From: Heterotrichella gracilis
Taxonomy: Eukaryota; Sar; Xanthophyceae; Tribonematales; Xanthonemataceae
Direction of reading: 5' to 3'
Assembly (NCBI GenBank): GCA_032358255.1
Contig: JAULBX010001891.1
Location: 1-64,000 of the forward strand
Length of the DNA: 64,000 bases
Shown here: positions 37,816 through 52,000 of the stretch, in pieces
Layout of the letters: the number at the start of each line of letters is the position of its first letter
How positions within the stretch are numbered: the first letter of the stretch is position 1
Program-made: the position numbers and the translations under genes
The notes under the pieces: model-generated
What the model saw: only the letters and a program-made list of their open reading frames with translations
Databases searched by the model: none
What the model was told of the DNA's origin: nothing

Positions 37816-39874
37816 TCAAGGGGGCCCTGTGGCATTTGATGCCGACTGGCCCGGCCCTCCATCTGGGGCACAGCTCTCCATCTGGGGCCATTTGTTGTCA
37901 GCCGCACAGCCCCAGGGTTGCTGCTCTAGCACCTGCCCCAGCTTGAAAATGAGCACCTCGTACGCAGAGGGGAAGCAGAAGTGGGAGCAGTCCAATGGGG
38001 CGCCCCACCAAGAGCCATGCACCATGTGGAGGTCCCACATCATCCCCGTTTCATTCCACGCATCCAGCACAGGGATCCCCAGCTGGCGAATGATGGGGAG
38101 GGCAATGAGGTTGTAGGGACCGCCCGCAGCAACCTCGGGGATTGAGGTATTGAACGGATGGCAGCTGTTGCCTCTGTTTGAGGTGTTTTGGAAAGCGCCG
38201 TTGAGCCCCTGGAAATGTTGCGGCAGGGAAGCCATCCAGATGAAGTGGATTGGGACGCCAGTGCCATTGTTGGTGAAGTACTCCCAAAGCTCTGTCATAG
38301 CTTTTGGGTAGGTTTTGTACTTGTAGGTGTAGTGCAGCCCAAAGTTCATGACCACAATGTCCCATCGGTGCGGGGGCTTGTCGCGCCCCCACATTGCAAT
38401 GTTGGGGATGAATCGGGTCCACAGTGCATCCCCATTCGACATCCGCAGCCCGCAGATGCGGGTTCCCAGGAAGAGCTTCATGCACAGTGGGATGCGGGAG
38501 ATGTCGGGAGAAACATGCCCGGGGTCACTCAGCATCGCCATGGACTCTGTGAAGTTATTCTCAATGGGTAGCACGCGCTCGATGTCCGGGGAGAGGATGT
38601 GCATGAAGCACTCGAGGACAAAGTAGGCTGCGCGCGTCTGGGAGTCGCCGATCATCCACAGCGTCCTCCCCTTGATGCGGTGGAACAGCTGGCAGGGATG
38701 GAAGGTGTCCAGGGAATCCCCAAACATTTGCCGCAGCCGCTCGATGACGGCAGTCACCACCTCCTCCTTGCCTGCTAGCGCACACCTGTGGGAGGTGGGG
38801 GGTGGCTCAGGGCATATTGGAGGGGGTTGAGGAGGATGCAAGGATGGGATGCTGCGGTGGGACCCTAGCAGGTGAACCCTACTTCCCTTTAGCAGGGTTT
38901 TGGACCCACACCCTACACCCTACACACCTGTAGAGTGTGTGGGTTGTGACAGTGGCCATGTTGTACCTTCCAGCGTGTGCCATGCATTATGCCGCTGGGG
39001 GTTGGCGGGGTTTTGAGTGTGGGGTGCCAGCATGCCAAGGTGGCTGTGCGCTCATGCAGCCCTAGGCCTGTCACATGTGTACAACCCCGTCACACATAAG
39101 GTTTAGCTGTTAACACCTCCCGCTCGCTGGGTGGTTGAACTGGGTGGCTGGATGGTTGAGCCGCGTGTTAGTGGTTCCCTGTCGATTGGTGTGTGGATGG
39201 GTGTTTGCAGGTGGTAGGCTGGCGGTTCTTGTAAGTATTGGCAGGACTGAGGCACAGAACGCGCAAGGCACTTGTTGTTACCAAATACGGCTTTGGCTCC
39301 ACGTGTGGAATGTACTCACATGCGGTGTGCTGGTGGGGGTTCCAGTTCAGGGTCCCTGCACACTCCACAGCACATGCCCAAGACTGAAGCGGGGCAGTGC
39401 GAGCAGCTGCGAGCCGAAGCAACTGCATGCTGCCCAATTTGGAAGAGGTATGGCCATCCGCGCTCACTGTGGGGCATTGGGCGCACTGAAAAAGAACAAA
39501 GTGAGAGTGAAAATCGCGAGATTTAACGATACATCATGTATTATGATGCATCATATCATATGCATGCATGCATCATATACATGGTGATCTGGAGTCTGTG
39601 AGGCACCGTTTCCGAATGTCGAAGCAGATTGCGTTCCAATACCTTTGTAATCGCGGCATATCCTGTGCACCGCCTCCTCTTCCAGTGTCCGTTGGTCCAC
39701 GTTGCGTATGCCGAAGTTGTAAGCACCCCATCTTTGCTGGCAGCTGCTGGGAACGCCCAGCACGAGAGTAAACACCACCAGCACCCACTGCGACGTCAGA
39801 GTACTCAAGGCTTTGGGTGGCACAGTGTTCGATGAGAGGGTTCGCTGCAACGAAAAGGTTGGGTTCTCACACAT
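37816..39874 (-). CDS. PC-esterase/TBL-like SGNH acyltransferase, type II membrane protein (copy 2)
   Basis: Close paralogue of the 30.4-32.6 kb gene with the same three-exon structure: 39643-39874, 39320-39485 and 37816-38785, totalling 1368 nt, 455 aa in frame. Exon 2 has identical length (166 nt) in both copies. The signal-anchor segment QWVLVVFTLVLGVPSS is unchanged. The catalytic elements LWMIGDSQTRAAY, VMNFGLHYTY and DCSHFCFPSAYEVL are all intact, so both copies look functional. Differences concentrate before the anchor, in the middle of exon 3 (for example KTYPKAMTELWEYF against STYPKALANLRNVI) and in the tail, which is short here. Expected site is the Golgi lumen; the acyl acceptor is unknown. 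Confidence 0.87.
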
Positions 39875-41131
39875 CTTGTTCCTACAGCATGGCCAACTGC
39901 AGCTGTGTCGCTCACATAACTGCCATAGAGTGGACACACAGACGATGCAGCTCAAGTCGCAATCGAACGCTGAGCAACTAGTATGCTAAATTTGTGCGCT
40001 AATTCAGTAAGTGGCCAAGCCTGTTTGCCAGTACCGTGTTGCAACCTACGGCGATGAGTGGGTGCAACAGGTTTTGAACGACATATCCTGGCCATTTATA
40101 AACCGTGAAACAATACACAGAGTCTTAGCCTATGACAGGCGATATATAAGGGTTTGTTCAACGTGCGAGGCAAGCTAGTGCTGCACTCTAGCTGCTCACA
40201 CACAGTGCCCTCGCAACGCAGTATAATACACCCAAAACTGGGCATGCCTGCTAGGTGCCTGCTAATACTGATGGCTGCTACTTTTACAGAGCTTGCCCCT
40301 GTGGCTGTGGATGCAACAAAGTGCCGCACGTATGGTGTGTCATACAGTTCATCCTAGCTATAGTGCTACACACTTTGCACAGCAGGCTCTGTCTCTCTGC
40401 TTGCCACCTATTTGTGGGAAGTTGGTTCACTTCAAGTTGCACTGCAGTTTGAAACAATCAGCGTTGGTTTCACCTCATCTGACTACCCAAGACTAGGTTG
40501 AACTCAGCGTACAACGATGTTCGCCATCTTGAAGACAAGATAAGAGTGAGAATAACAAGTACACCGAGCATTGCTTGTGAAATTGCAGCGCAAAGCAGCA
40601 CTTTGGAAAGGCCAGGTGCTCTTTTTTGTTGAAATAGCGGAGGCGTACTACACTCCACCGCTATGGGCAAAGCAAATCAGTGCCAGAGGCGGCCTAACAA
40701 TATCATATATATAGCATAATGCTGTCACACAGCCCACACTGAATTTGCCCTGGCAGAAAGCAAACCCAAATTGTCGAGTGTGGCACATGTGGACCAGCGA
40801 TGCGTACCCCGTGCAGAGCTACATATCGGATTGCAAGACATGGAGACTCAATGGAGACCAGTAATAGCGCATGCGCCAATCCCAAGGTCCAAAGAACAAA
40901 GCGGCAACCTCCCATATGGGGAGGAAACTTTCGGCTAACAATGCTTGAGCGAGGCATGCATTTTGCAGTTCCCTTCCCCCAACAACCCAACAAGCGGAGG
41001 CTGCCATGCACCTGAATGCACATGGCTACACTCCAACTATTACCCCCTCCCCAAACCCCCGTGCACGGCCAGTGCCGGCGCCCAATGTGACCGCCGCACT
41101 CCCTTGCTGAACTTGATTCTCAACGCCCCCA
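39875..41131. other. Upstream region of PC-esterase copy 2 and 3' flank of 6PGDH
   Basis: The part to about 40255 matches the region upstream of copy 1 and marks the far edge of the segmental duplication. The remainder shows no supported gene. The final few hundred bases must include the 6PGDH 3' UTR. Confidence 0.6.
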
Positions 41132-44100
41132 TCATGCGTTGTATGCGTTAGAGGTGATTGTGTCCGCACTGCCAAAGTTGGCGTCCCACACGGTGTGGTA
41201 TGCGCCGCCCATGTCTGTGCGCTCGTAGGTGTGGGAGCCAAAGAAGTCGCGCTGGGCCTGAAGCAACAATAGTATGTCTTAGTACACCTGGACAGGGCTG
41301 ATTGGTGCAAGGCATGTTGGACACACTGCTAATATAGCTGTAGTGCTGAACGCGTGTAAGCAAGCACATGTGGTAAGGCAAGGACCTCTGCGCATGAGCT
41401 GGTGCAGCGCAACTTCAAAGCGGCAGCAGGAATGGACATTGGGATGCATGCATGTGTGGAGCAGTGGCGTACAGCAAGCGTGTACCACCAGCGGTTCAAC
41501 CACACGTCAACGGTATGAGGCATGGTTGATTACCAGCAAGAACCACCCACAGCCCCCCACACACAACCACGGCCCACTCCACCCCACCCACCTGCACCAG
41601 GTTGGCTGGCAGCCGCGCGCGCCGGTAGGTGTCAAAGTACGCCAGGGATGACGTCATCCCGGGGACCGCGATGCCCGCCCCGATGGCAATGGCCACGACC
41701 TTGCGCCACGCCGCCTCGCGCGCCGCCAGCTCCTTGCCAAAGTCTGGGTCCACCAGCAGCGAGGGCAGCGCGGGGTTGCGCTCGTATGCCACCTTGATGC
41801 GGTCCAGGAAGGCGGCGCGGATGATGCAGCCGCCCTGGGGAGGAAATGGGATTTAAATCAGTATTGTATGCCACCATGATGCGGTCAAGGGAGGCGGCGC
41901 AGATGATGAGCCGCCCTGGGGAGGAAATAGAATCTTCATAGTTGTTGAAGTAAATAGCGGACAAAACAATGGGCAACAAGACTCCGACTTATCTTGGTAT
42001 GAGTGATGCAATTTAAGTTGGATCTATATGCAGGTTCAGGCATAAGGGCACGCTTGACTGGTAGAGCAGCGCTTGAAAGATATCGAGCACGTGTGTGTCG
42101 CTCCTAGCCTACCTTCCAGATGCGTGCCAAGGCCCCCAAGTCGATGTTCCAGCCCTGGGCAGCGCTCTTGGCCTTGATGATGTTGTACCCCTGGGCGTAG
42201 GAACAGATCTTGGATGCGTACAGCGCCTGGCGCACAGCGTCCACCAGCTCGGCCTTGTCAATGCCCTGGAGGAGGGGGAAAGGTGGGGTCAGCACAGGGA
42301 GGATGTGTGTGGCAATGAAGTGCGCTTGCCCTGGCTGTTTTCTGTGAGCATTTTTACACAAAGATGGGGCGGGCATGAGATAGCGTGAGCGGTAGCATGT
42401 AGCATGGCGATGCATGCACATCGCGCCAAGTGGCAGGTGACCTAGGGCACATTCATGTACATTTGCCAGCACCCACCTAGGGCACATGCATGTACATTTG
42501 CCAGCACCCACCACAACGCGCAGGAGGGTGCCAAGCATTAATTGCGCTGCCCATGTACAACAATCCAAGGAGCCAGTCAAAAGGCCACCGTTGACACCGC
42601 CCACCCCCACCACCATCCGCTAGCCCCACCCCCAGCCGCCACTCACCGGCACCTGGCTTGGCCCCTGCAGGCCCAGCCCTGCATAGAACTCCGCAGCTGC
42701 CACCCGCTCGTCCTTCAGCCCAGACAGGAAGCGCCCATCCAGTGAGGCCTCGATGGTGGGGGCAGCCACTGACAGCTCAGCAGCCTCCTGGACAGTCCAC
42801 TTGCCTGGGGATGGGGGATAGGGGTGGGGGTGAGCGGCTTTACCATTAGCACTAAAAAATAAAAATGCAATTCATTCTGATTTACTAGCCTAAAGGTTTA
42901 TACTTCATTTGAGGGCGGGGTGGGGCAGCGGCGGGACAGAAGAGGATGGGGACCATGGTGGGTTGGAAGTTGCACACAGGTTAGATGTGGAGGAGACATG
43001 ACATGCAGAGTCTAAGTATGACTTGCAATATTTGAGTTTTAGCAGCGGTTGTGGCCCATTTGCATGGGGCTGCTGTCCCGGGGATGGACCAAGAGATCAC
43101 AGTTTCGTTGGGGATCCTGCGGAGACAAGAAGGACCAAGGCCAAAACCACCAGGGCGCGAGCTGCTGCGCACCTGTCCCCTTCATCCCCGTCTTGTCGAG
43201 GATCTTGTCCACCAGGAAGCCCTCCGCCTTGTCGTCTGCCTTGCCAAAGATGATGGAGGTGATCTCAACCAGGAAAGACTCCAGCTCACCCTGAAGGCAC
43301 ACAGGCACACAGCGGTGAGGGCCACGAGAGGGAATCCAGATCAAACTCCAGCCCACCCTTAAAGGCACACTCGTTTCAGATACAGTTATTACTACATGCG
43401 TGCCCCAGGAGGGATGCATCCCTGAAGGCACACAGGCACACAGGGGTGAGGGGCACGACAGGGGACTCCAGATTAGGCCCATGCATGTAGCCTCGTCCGA
43501 TCTGGCTATAATGCCCGGATACACTAGGTGTGTGGTAGTTGGTGCACATTCAGGTCAGGCCCACGCTATCACATGGCCCCGATGAATCACCACATACACC
43601 TTGGCGCTCAACATTTTTTGCTCCACCAACCTGTACCAATGAGACACCCTCACTCCCCTCCCCGCCCCCTCCCTCCACCCCGCAACCCCCTCCCCACCCC
43701 CCACCCACCTTGTTCCACTCTGTGAAGGTGGCCTCCAGCTCCTCGTTGGTCAGGCCGCCAGCTGTCTTGAGCACGTCGTACACCTCGGAGATGAGCTGCA
43801 TGTCACCGTACTCGATGCCGTTGTGCACCATCTTCACATAGTTGCCGGCACCGCCCTCGCCGATGTAGGTCACGCAGGGGCCGTCGTCAGTCTGCGGTGG
43901 GTGGGGAGGGAATCGGTGAGAAATGACATGGAAATGTTAATAGCGCCATGGGATGCGTGAGGATGCTTGCCAGAGGGCAGAGGCCCGTTGTCAATCTGCA
44001 TTGGGTTGGTGGGTGGGGCGGGGGTGGGGGTGGGGGGGTCCACATGGAAATGCCATGTCGGTGGCGCCACGGGATGCCTGAGGATGGACATCTGACAGTG

Positions 44101-45776
44101 GAATGGGGTGAGGCTGATATGTAGCAGGTGCCAGGCTCGGGTGGCCACAATGCTTAGTTACTGGCTTTAGGAGTGGGTGCTGTCAAGCTATGACTACACA
44201 GTGTAGGTGCATAGTCCATGCCATGGACTTTTGCAGCAGACTGTAGGTCGCAGTTGGCATGGTTGACACAGCCTCGCACATGTCAGGGTGGACTGTGGAG
44301 CGGGCCAGGTGCATACTACAGGCGAGCAGCAGGTGGTGGTGGTGGTGGTGTGTGCGCACCTGTGCAGCGACCTTCTCAAGGATGGCGCTGACCGAGTCGT
44401 AGGCTGCCTGGCTGCCACCTGGCATCATGGAGGGGCCTGCAAGGGGCGGGCACGCATCAGCAAGGGCACCACTCCACGACCCACCACGACCAGCAGTAGC
44501 ACTGGCGGGCCGTGCGCTATCAGGCAGGGGGTAAAAAAGAGGGGTAGTGGAGGGGTGCGGGGGGGTTTAGGGTCGGCGTACCGTTGCGTGCGCCCTCCTC
44601 CCCGCCAGACACACCCATGCCCACGTGCAGGATGCCCTTCTCAGCTGCCTGAGCCTGCCGCCTCTCGGTGTTTTGGTACCTGCAAATGCAACCAGCCAGC
44701 GGTGTTGATCACTGTGTGATCTGATCAAAATACGCCTTCAGTGACTTGGACACATCCTGGGGATCGGGTATATGGTGAAAAGTTGGCGGCGTGCGGGTTT
44801 TCTGCCTTCTAGATGGCGGCAAGATGAGGGTTATATGCATGCATATGCCTAACATGCATGCAGCTCACCACTCGTTTCCACCGTCGATGATGACGTCGCC
44901 CTCCTCCATGTACTCGGTCAGGGTCTTGATGGTGGCATCGACTGGCGCCCCGGCCTTGACCAGGATGATAACCTTCCTGTAGGGACACAGTCCAAAATGT
45001 GAGGGGTGACGGCAAGGGTGCAAAAACCTAGAACGAGCAACACAGTGCACCCTGCTGCCCACAATACGGATCAATGACCCACCTGGGCTTTTCCAAGGAG
45101 GCCACGAAGTCCTTGACATCCTTGTACCCCTTGAAGTTTTGCGACAGGCCTGCAGGATGGCAGATCAGGTGTTAGCCGGCGATGGGACTGCACGGGGAGG
45201 TGGATGGTTTTTGGGACTGCACGCACCCTCTTTCCCAGCCCTAGCAACCGCAGCCTCGGTCTTGTCGTACGACCGGTTGTACACCGATATCGTGAAGCCC
45301 TTCTCTGCCACGTTCAGGGCCAGGTTCTGCAATGGCACAGCGATGTGAGTCATGAAAAGCCACACTAAACACCGTGACCCGTGATCCCCCAGCGCACAAG
45401 CTCACCTGTCCCATAACGGCCAGGCCTACAAGGCCGATGGAGGCTAGCTGTGTGCTCATCTCGCTCCTGTACAAAAAGGCGGTTTAGTACCATCACCTTG
45501 ACAAGATCAGCCAAGGGAAAACGTGGGCAAAGGCGAGGTGGCTTACGTCGAGGTTGCCGTCTCTCCGGTGGCTGCAGCAGCCCTGATGGTCAAGGGGAGC
45601 CGGTGCAGGGGCTTCAAACAGGGGCCGTTTGAGCGCACAGCGAGCTGACGGTGTTGCAGCTGACCCAAGGGCTTTGGAGGTGTGAGCCGTCCAGGACCGA
45701 CACCAGCAGAGATGGCGGGGCGCTTGCAGGTGGGGACAGTGTCTGCTCGCAGTTGCAACTGCGCTGCCAGAACCAT
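41132..45776 (-). CDS. PGD: 6-phosphogluconate dehydrogenase, decarboxylating, plastid-type
   Basis: Oxidises 6-phosphogluconate to ribulose 5-phosphate, making NADPH in the oxidative pentose phosphate pathway. Thirteen exons run from the ATG at 45776 to the stop at 41132. Exon 1 (45547-45776) encodes about 76 residues rich in Ala/Arg/Ser/Thr with few acids, a typical chloroplast transit peptide. The mature protein starts [23 protein letters not shown] (Rossmann GLxVMGxN), followed by [45 protein letters not shown] (substrate loop), [30 protein letters not shown] (catalytic Lys and His region), [18 protein letters not shown] and [21 protein letters not shown]. Three exon edges of this gene are partly duplicated in adjacent introns. 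It is divergent from the Nudix gene. Confidence 0.98.
41783..41928. repeat. Partial tandem copy of the 6PGDH exon 12 acceptor edge
   Basis: 41783-41849 (start of exon 12 in transcription sense plus acceptor and flank) recurs at about 41865-41928: TATGCCACCxTGATGCGGTC, GGCGGCGC, GATGATG and CCGCCCTGGGGAGGAAAT are shared, with small indels. The period is about 80 bp. The second copy has lost frame through the indels and lies in the intron. Confidence 0.9.
42441..42510. repeat. Perfectly adjacent 35-bp tandem duplication in a 6PGDH intron
   Basis: Two 35-bp units starting CCTAGGGCACAT (42441-42475 and 42476-42510) differ at one base. Both contain ATGTACATTTGCCAGC. They lie in the intron between exons 10 and 11, away from splice sites. 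Confidence 0.95.
43281..43473. repeat. Duplicated acceptor edge of 6PGDH exon 9
   Basis: CCCTGAAGGCACACAGGCAC at 43289 (overlapping the exon 9 acceptor) recurs at 43420, followed in both by GGTGAGGG.CACGA.AGGG and TCCAGAT. The period is 131 bp. A third shorter echo (ACTCCAGCCCACCCTTAAAG) is at about 43344-43370. The result is three possible acceptor-like sites in one intron. Confidence 0.88.
43875..44087. repeat. Duplicated acceptor edge of 6PGDH exon 8
   Basis: 43875-43905 (exon 8 start in transcription sense, GGGGCCGTCGTCAGTCTGCG) is echoed at 43979-44018. The following flank (CATGGAAATG, GCGCCA.GGGATGC.TGAGGATG at 43926-43965) is echoed at 44041-44087. The period is about 105-118 bp with divergence. 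Confidence 0.85.
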
Positions 45777-46284
45777 CGCGCTGCCAGAAAGACTGATGGC
45801 AATAACAACGAGGTTAGGAACGAGCCAAGCGGGCTATACACTCGATCACCTGACTGCAACAGCGCCCACCTTAGTTGCGTGTGTGATACTAGCTTTTTTG
45901 CAGGGCTGCGCTTTTTAAGCCCACTCCTCTCCGACACACTTCACGGATATGTGCGAGCACTCGAGTCGAGTATCCGCACCATTTTCGGACTCACTGTGCG
46001 CACATGTCTCCCACTCACGACTCTGTCTCTGGACCTTTTCTTGCTGAGTCCAAAATCATGTGACTGAGTCCGAGGGACACCCACGGTTACTAGGGTGTTT
46101 TAAGCAAATCAAAACCCCAAAAAGTTGGCAGGCAAACAAAAGCCCCAACCCTCTACACAGCCTTTCAGGTTGTCCACTCGTGCTCTATTCGCACATCGTG
46201 CCACGGCTTTCCATCCTGCAACCCTGCACGGGGTGTATGTGTCAGTTCGCGCGTGCCCAATCGGGCATACGGCGTGTCGTGAAT
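45777..46284. promoter_or_regulatory. Divergent region between 6PGDH and the Nudix hydrolase
   Basis: A 508-bp gap between opposite-strand start codons, so both promoters lie here. No TATA box or known operator was confidently identified. Confidence 0.6.
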
Positions 46285-48280
<1,996 letters not shown>

Positions 48281-49066
48281 GATCCGCAGGGTGGGGATTT
48301 GCGCGAGGATCAGGATGTTACTTTCTGTGAAATTTGTGTAGGCTACCACGGGATGTACTGGGGGGATGTGAGATGCATCACCGGTAGCTGCTGGCGAAAG
48401 GGGAAGGAGCAGCAGCATTGTGCTGCATCCGCATGGCTGGGCTTTGCGCTGGCAGGCAGACTTTGATGCGGCACGCTGGTGGATATCTTGAATATTCAGG
48501 GTTTGATCAGGGCTGATCAGGGTAGCATCATTAAGGTAGGGTTTGGTAGAGCAGGCAGGCAACAAGTGGGTCAGCAGCGGACTTGCCTGCAGCCAGACTG
48601 ACCACAACTCCATGGACTGCAGTCTCTTTGGAAGCACTGGTTGCAGCTGGTCTTACCATGCAACCATTGTGACAGCAAGCCTTAGGCGTGCGGGTGAGAG
48701 GGGTGCTGGTCACTTCTTGCACTCCCAACCCTGCACCTTGCACTAATATTTCCAATGGCGTTCATCAGTACATATGTTTCAATGGCTCGGCCAAAAGCTT
48801 AGCCGAGTCAGCCAAATCACGCTAGCTCGGCAGCATGTGATCATGGCAAGTGCAAGGTTTGTAATCGATTGTCAGGGAATGAGCAATATTAAAATATTAG
48901 GGGATGATCTAACGTCCAAAGTGGCACACAGCGGCCGCATGCATGCATCAACAATGTTGATTCAGCATGCCATGATGATGCAGTGATGCTGCAACTGTTA
49001 CAGCACAGCCCTTTCTTTAATTCCATTGAACAATAGTTAGTTCGCTCAAGTTCTGAATCTGCACAA
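48281..49066. other. Convergent intergenic region, Nudix and Cys-rich gene 3' ends
   Basis: About 790 bp with no supported gene. It should hold both 3' UTRs. A NotI-type GCGGCCGC followed by ATGCATGCATC is at about 48931-48948. Confidence 0.55.
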
Positions 49067-52000
49067 CTATATTGGCACGCAACGCTGCCGACTGGTGTTC
49101 TTATCGAATGCAAACATCTGCAGCTTTTTCCCCGGCCTGCATGTTGTGCACCCCTTTTGTGCATCGCAGCTGTAGCAGTCCAGGAAAAGAGAGCAGCTGC
49201 CGCAAGTGCTGCCGGGCACGCTGCCAACATTGAAGAAGTTGGGCGGGCAGGGGGTGTACTTGGTGCATCCCACCCTATCGCTGCACTTTGCACATCTGGG
49301 CGGGCATGGGCTGCATCTGGTCAGGCCGCCCTTGGTTGCTGGCAGCTTGTAGGATTCGAAGGGGCATTTCCGACAGCCCTGCGCGCAAAGCATGTGTGCA
49401 AAGTTGGTACATCACAGCAGTCAGAGACACCAAGGATTGATGTCAAGGAATAAGCACGCAGGCGCCATCATCATGACCACAAAGTTGGTACACAGTGCGA
49501 CACAATGACTGTAGCAGTCAGTGATATCCACTAAGGGTTGATGATGAAGGAACAACAACCTTTGGAGACATGCGTTGGTGCCATGACGTCATTGCACAGC
49601 GAGACGGGAGCCCACACACCCTATGCGTGGCCTGACAGTGCGATGCCCCCTCCTACCCACCAGTAGACTTGGAACAAACCCCACACACGCACCTTCATGT
49701 CACAATCTTTGCAGCCAAGGTCCCAGCAGGGGCGGCAAGCGGGTGGCTCCGGTGGGACAGCGGGCCACAGTGCATAGCCATGACTGCAGCTGCTGCAGCC
49801 CTTCAGATCCTTGCACCCCATATCCACGCACTGCTGCTGCTTGGGTGTTGGCGCGCTGGGGTCGCATCGCTCGCATACAGTGCTCGAGTTGCCGTGGCGC
49901 TGCCACCTGGCCAGGGAAGCATTGGTTAGGGACCCCAACTTAGGGTCTGGCATTAATCAAACTTATGGCTTATGGCTTAGGGGACAAAATTTTAATTGCT
50001 GATCAAATGGTGCTATGCAAGAGATTACTCTTTGTTTCCAGAAAACAATAGTGTAATGTTACATAGCAAGGGAGCAATTTTAATCGAAGTCGAGCACCAT
50101 CTGACTCACTGACAATCTGCTGCGCTCACCTGTAGTATCCCTCTGCGCACTTCTCACACCCCTTGTTTGTGCACAGCTTGCAGCCAGGGGAGGACACGCA
50201 GGGAAGCGGGTCGCACCGCTTCACCCCACTCGGCCCCTTCACAGCAACATAGCCAGGCTGCACACCAATGGGTAAATTATGGTATTGAATCTAGTGTGCT
50301 TGAAGCTGTAAGTTACATATGGGGTAATGATTAATCTTCCATTGATGCATCAATGATTACTCTTGAATCACACCACATTGGATGCTGCATCAATGGAAAC
50401 TGTATGTGAATCCAGGGGGGGGTGTCACACAGTATGTGTTGCTATTCAAGGGAGGACCTTAGCAGCACGACCCCGGTGCTTGCGTCTGGATGCACTGCGG
50501 TAGCAGTGAGGGCAGTGCCAGCCAGTGTGGTGGTGCGGCATGCAGTCACCATGTTTTTCATGCTCATGCCTCGGGCCCAGCAGTGAACAGTGGGAAGTGT
50601 GCAGCCTTGTCAAGTAGCAACCAAAAGGAAAAAAGGCAAAGAGATTGAATTGTCAAAGTAGAATCTTTGCCTTGCAGGAGGTGCACCCCACATGCCCAGA
50701 GCATCCTGTAGCACACCCGGTGGGGCACTTTGTGCAAGCATTTACGCCACCCTGCATATCACACACGTGTACAGTGTCAAGTGGGATCATGAAATATGGC
50801 ATTGCAACTTTTGAGTGTACGATATTTGATGCACTGCATGGCCATATACATGTTGTGCCACATTAGCCATTTTCCGGCAACTTTGTGAAAAGTAGCGATT
50901 TGCAAACAGAATCTATTTGACAACGCCCAGTCACATGCAGATGACGTGTTAGTTCAACTTGCCGGTGTCATGTAATCTCCTTTCTTGCAGTTGGTGCACC
51001 CCTTGGCGTCCCACGTGGCACAGTTGAACTTGCTGACTGGCGTGCATGTGGCGCCAGCATATCCCTGTGACAACCCATACAAGGCAGGTGAGTGATCTGA
51101 GGGTGGAGTCCATGGGCTCGATGATCCAGCGGGGCAGCTGCAACTCTCAAAGGACCTTGCTTTGTTAGCCCACATGCTATGTCAAAACCCATGCTTTGGC
51201 TGCCATGTGCTAGAGCCAAGGGCTGGGGTGCAAGGGTACCTATTTATTTATTTATTTATTAATTTGCAAGGGTACCTCGGCTTAGAGACATGACACAACC
51301 CCTTCACTACCTGCCTAGGGTACTAACCACATCCGGAGGTGTAGGGTGGGGTGCCCACATGGTGTACCCCAGGTCTAGGTGAGGCCTGCCTACATGGTGT
51401 ACATGGGTTTAGGGTATAGGGTCTAGGGTTTTGCATGGGCTGCCGAGATGGTACACACATGCAGGCCCCGGCATATTGTTGCAGCATGGGCGTCACGCAT
51501 CATCTAGGATATAAGTACAACGCACGCATGCATTGGCGGACAATGGTTGCGCCCTCCGCACCTGCTGAGAGATGAATCCCTTTGCACACTTTGTACACCC
51601 ATAGCCGTCGGTGCACTTGACCGCACAGTCAGTGCACTTGTGGAGGCTTCTTACGAAGACGATATTGTCAATATCTTCAACTATGCTGTACCATCCCTTG
51701 GGAGGGGAGTTGTAGCACCCATAATCTCCCGCATCTATGTACGCCAGACAACTTGTACATGGTTCGCCAAACTGCAGCACAAGCGACCAAGCAGTGTTAG
51801 CAATAACGTGCACCAAGATCCTCAACCACACATCGGCTATGTTACAACCAGTCATGGGCGTAAAATGCACGTCAGACTCTGTCATGAAACTCATGGCGCA
51901 TGCATGATTCATGTGCATTTGCAAAGTCAATGCAAAGACGGCATACAATGGCACCCTCACCATTTTGCAGTCCTCCGTCTTGCGACACCAATATTCATCA

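Noticed and set aside
42045-42115. tRNA-like A-box (GACTGGTAGAGCAGCG) in a 6PGDH intron
   Set aside because: No matching B-box (GGTTCGANTCC) and no acceptor stem pairing at a suitable distance.
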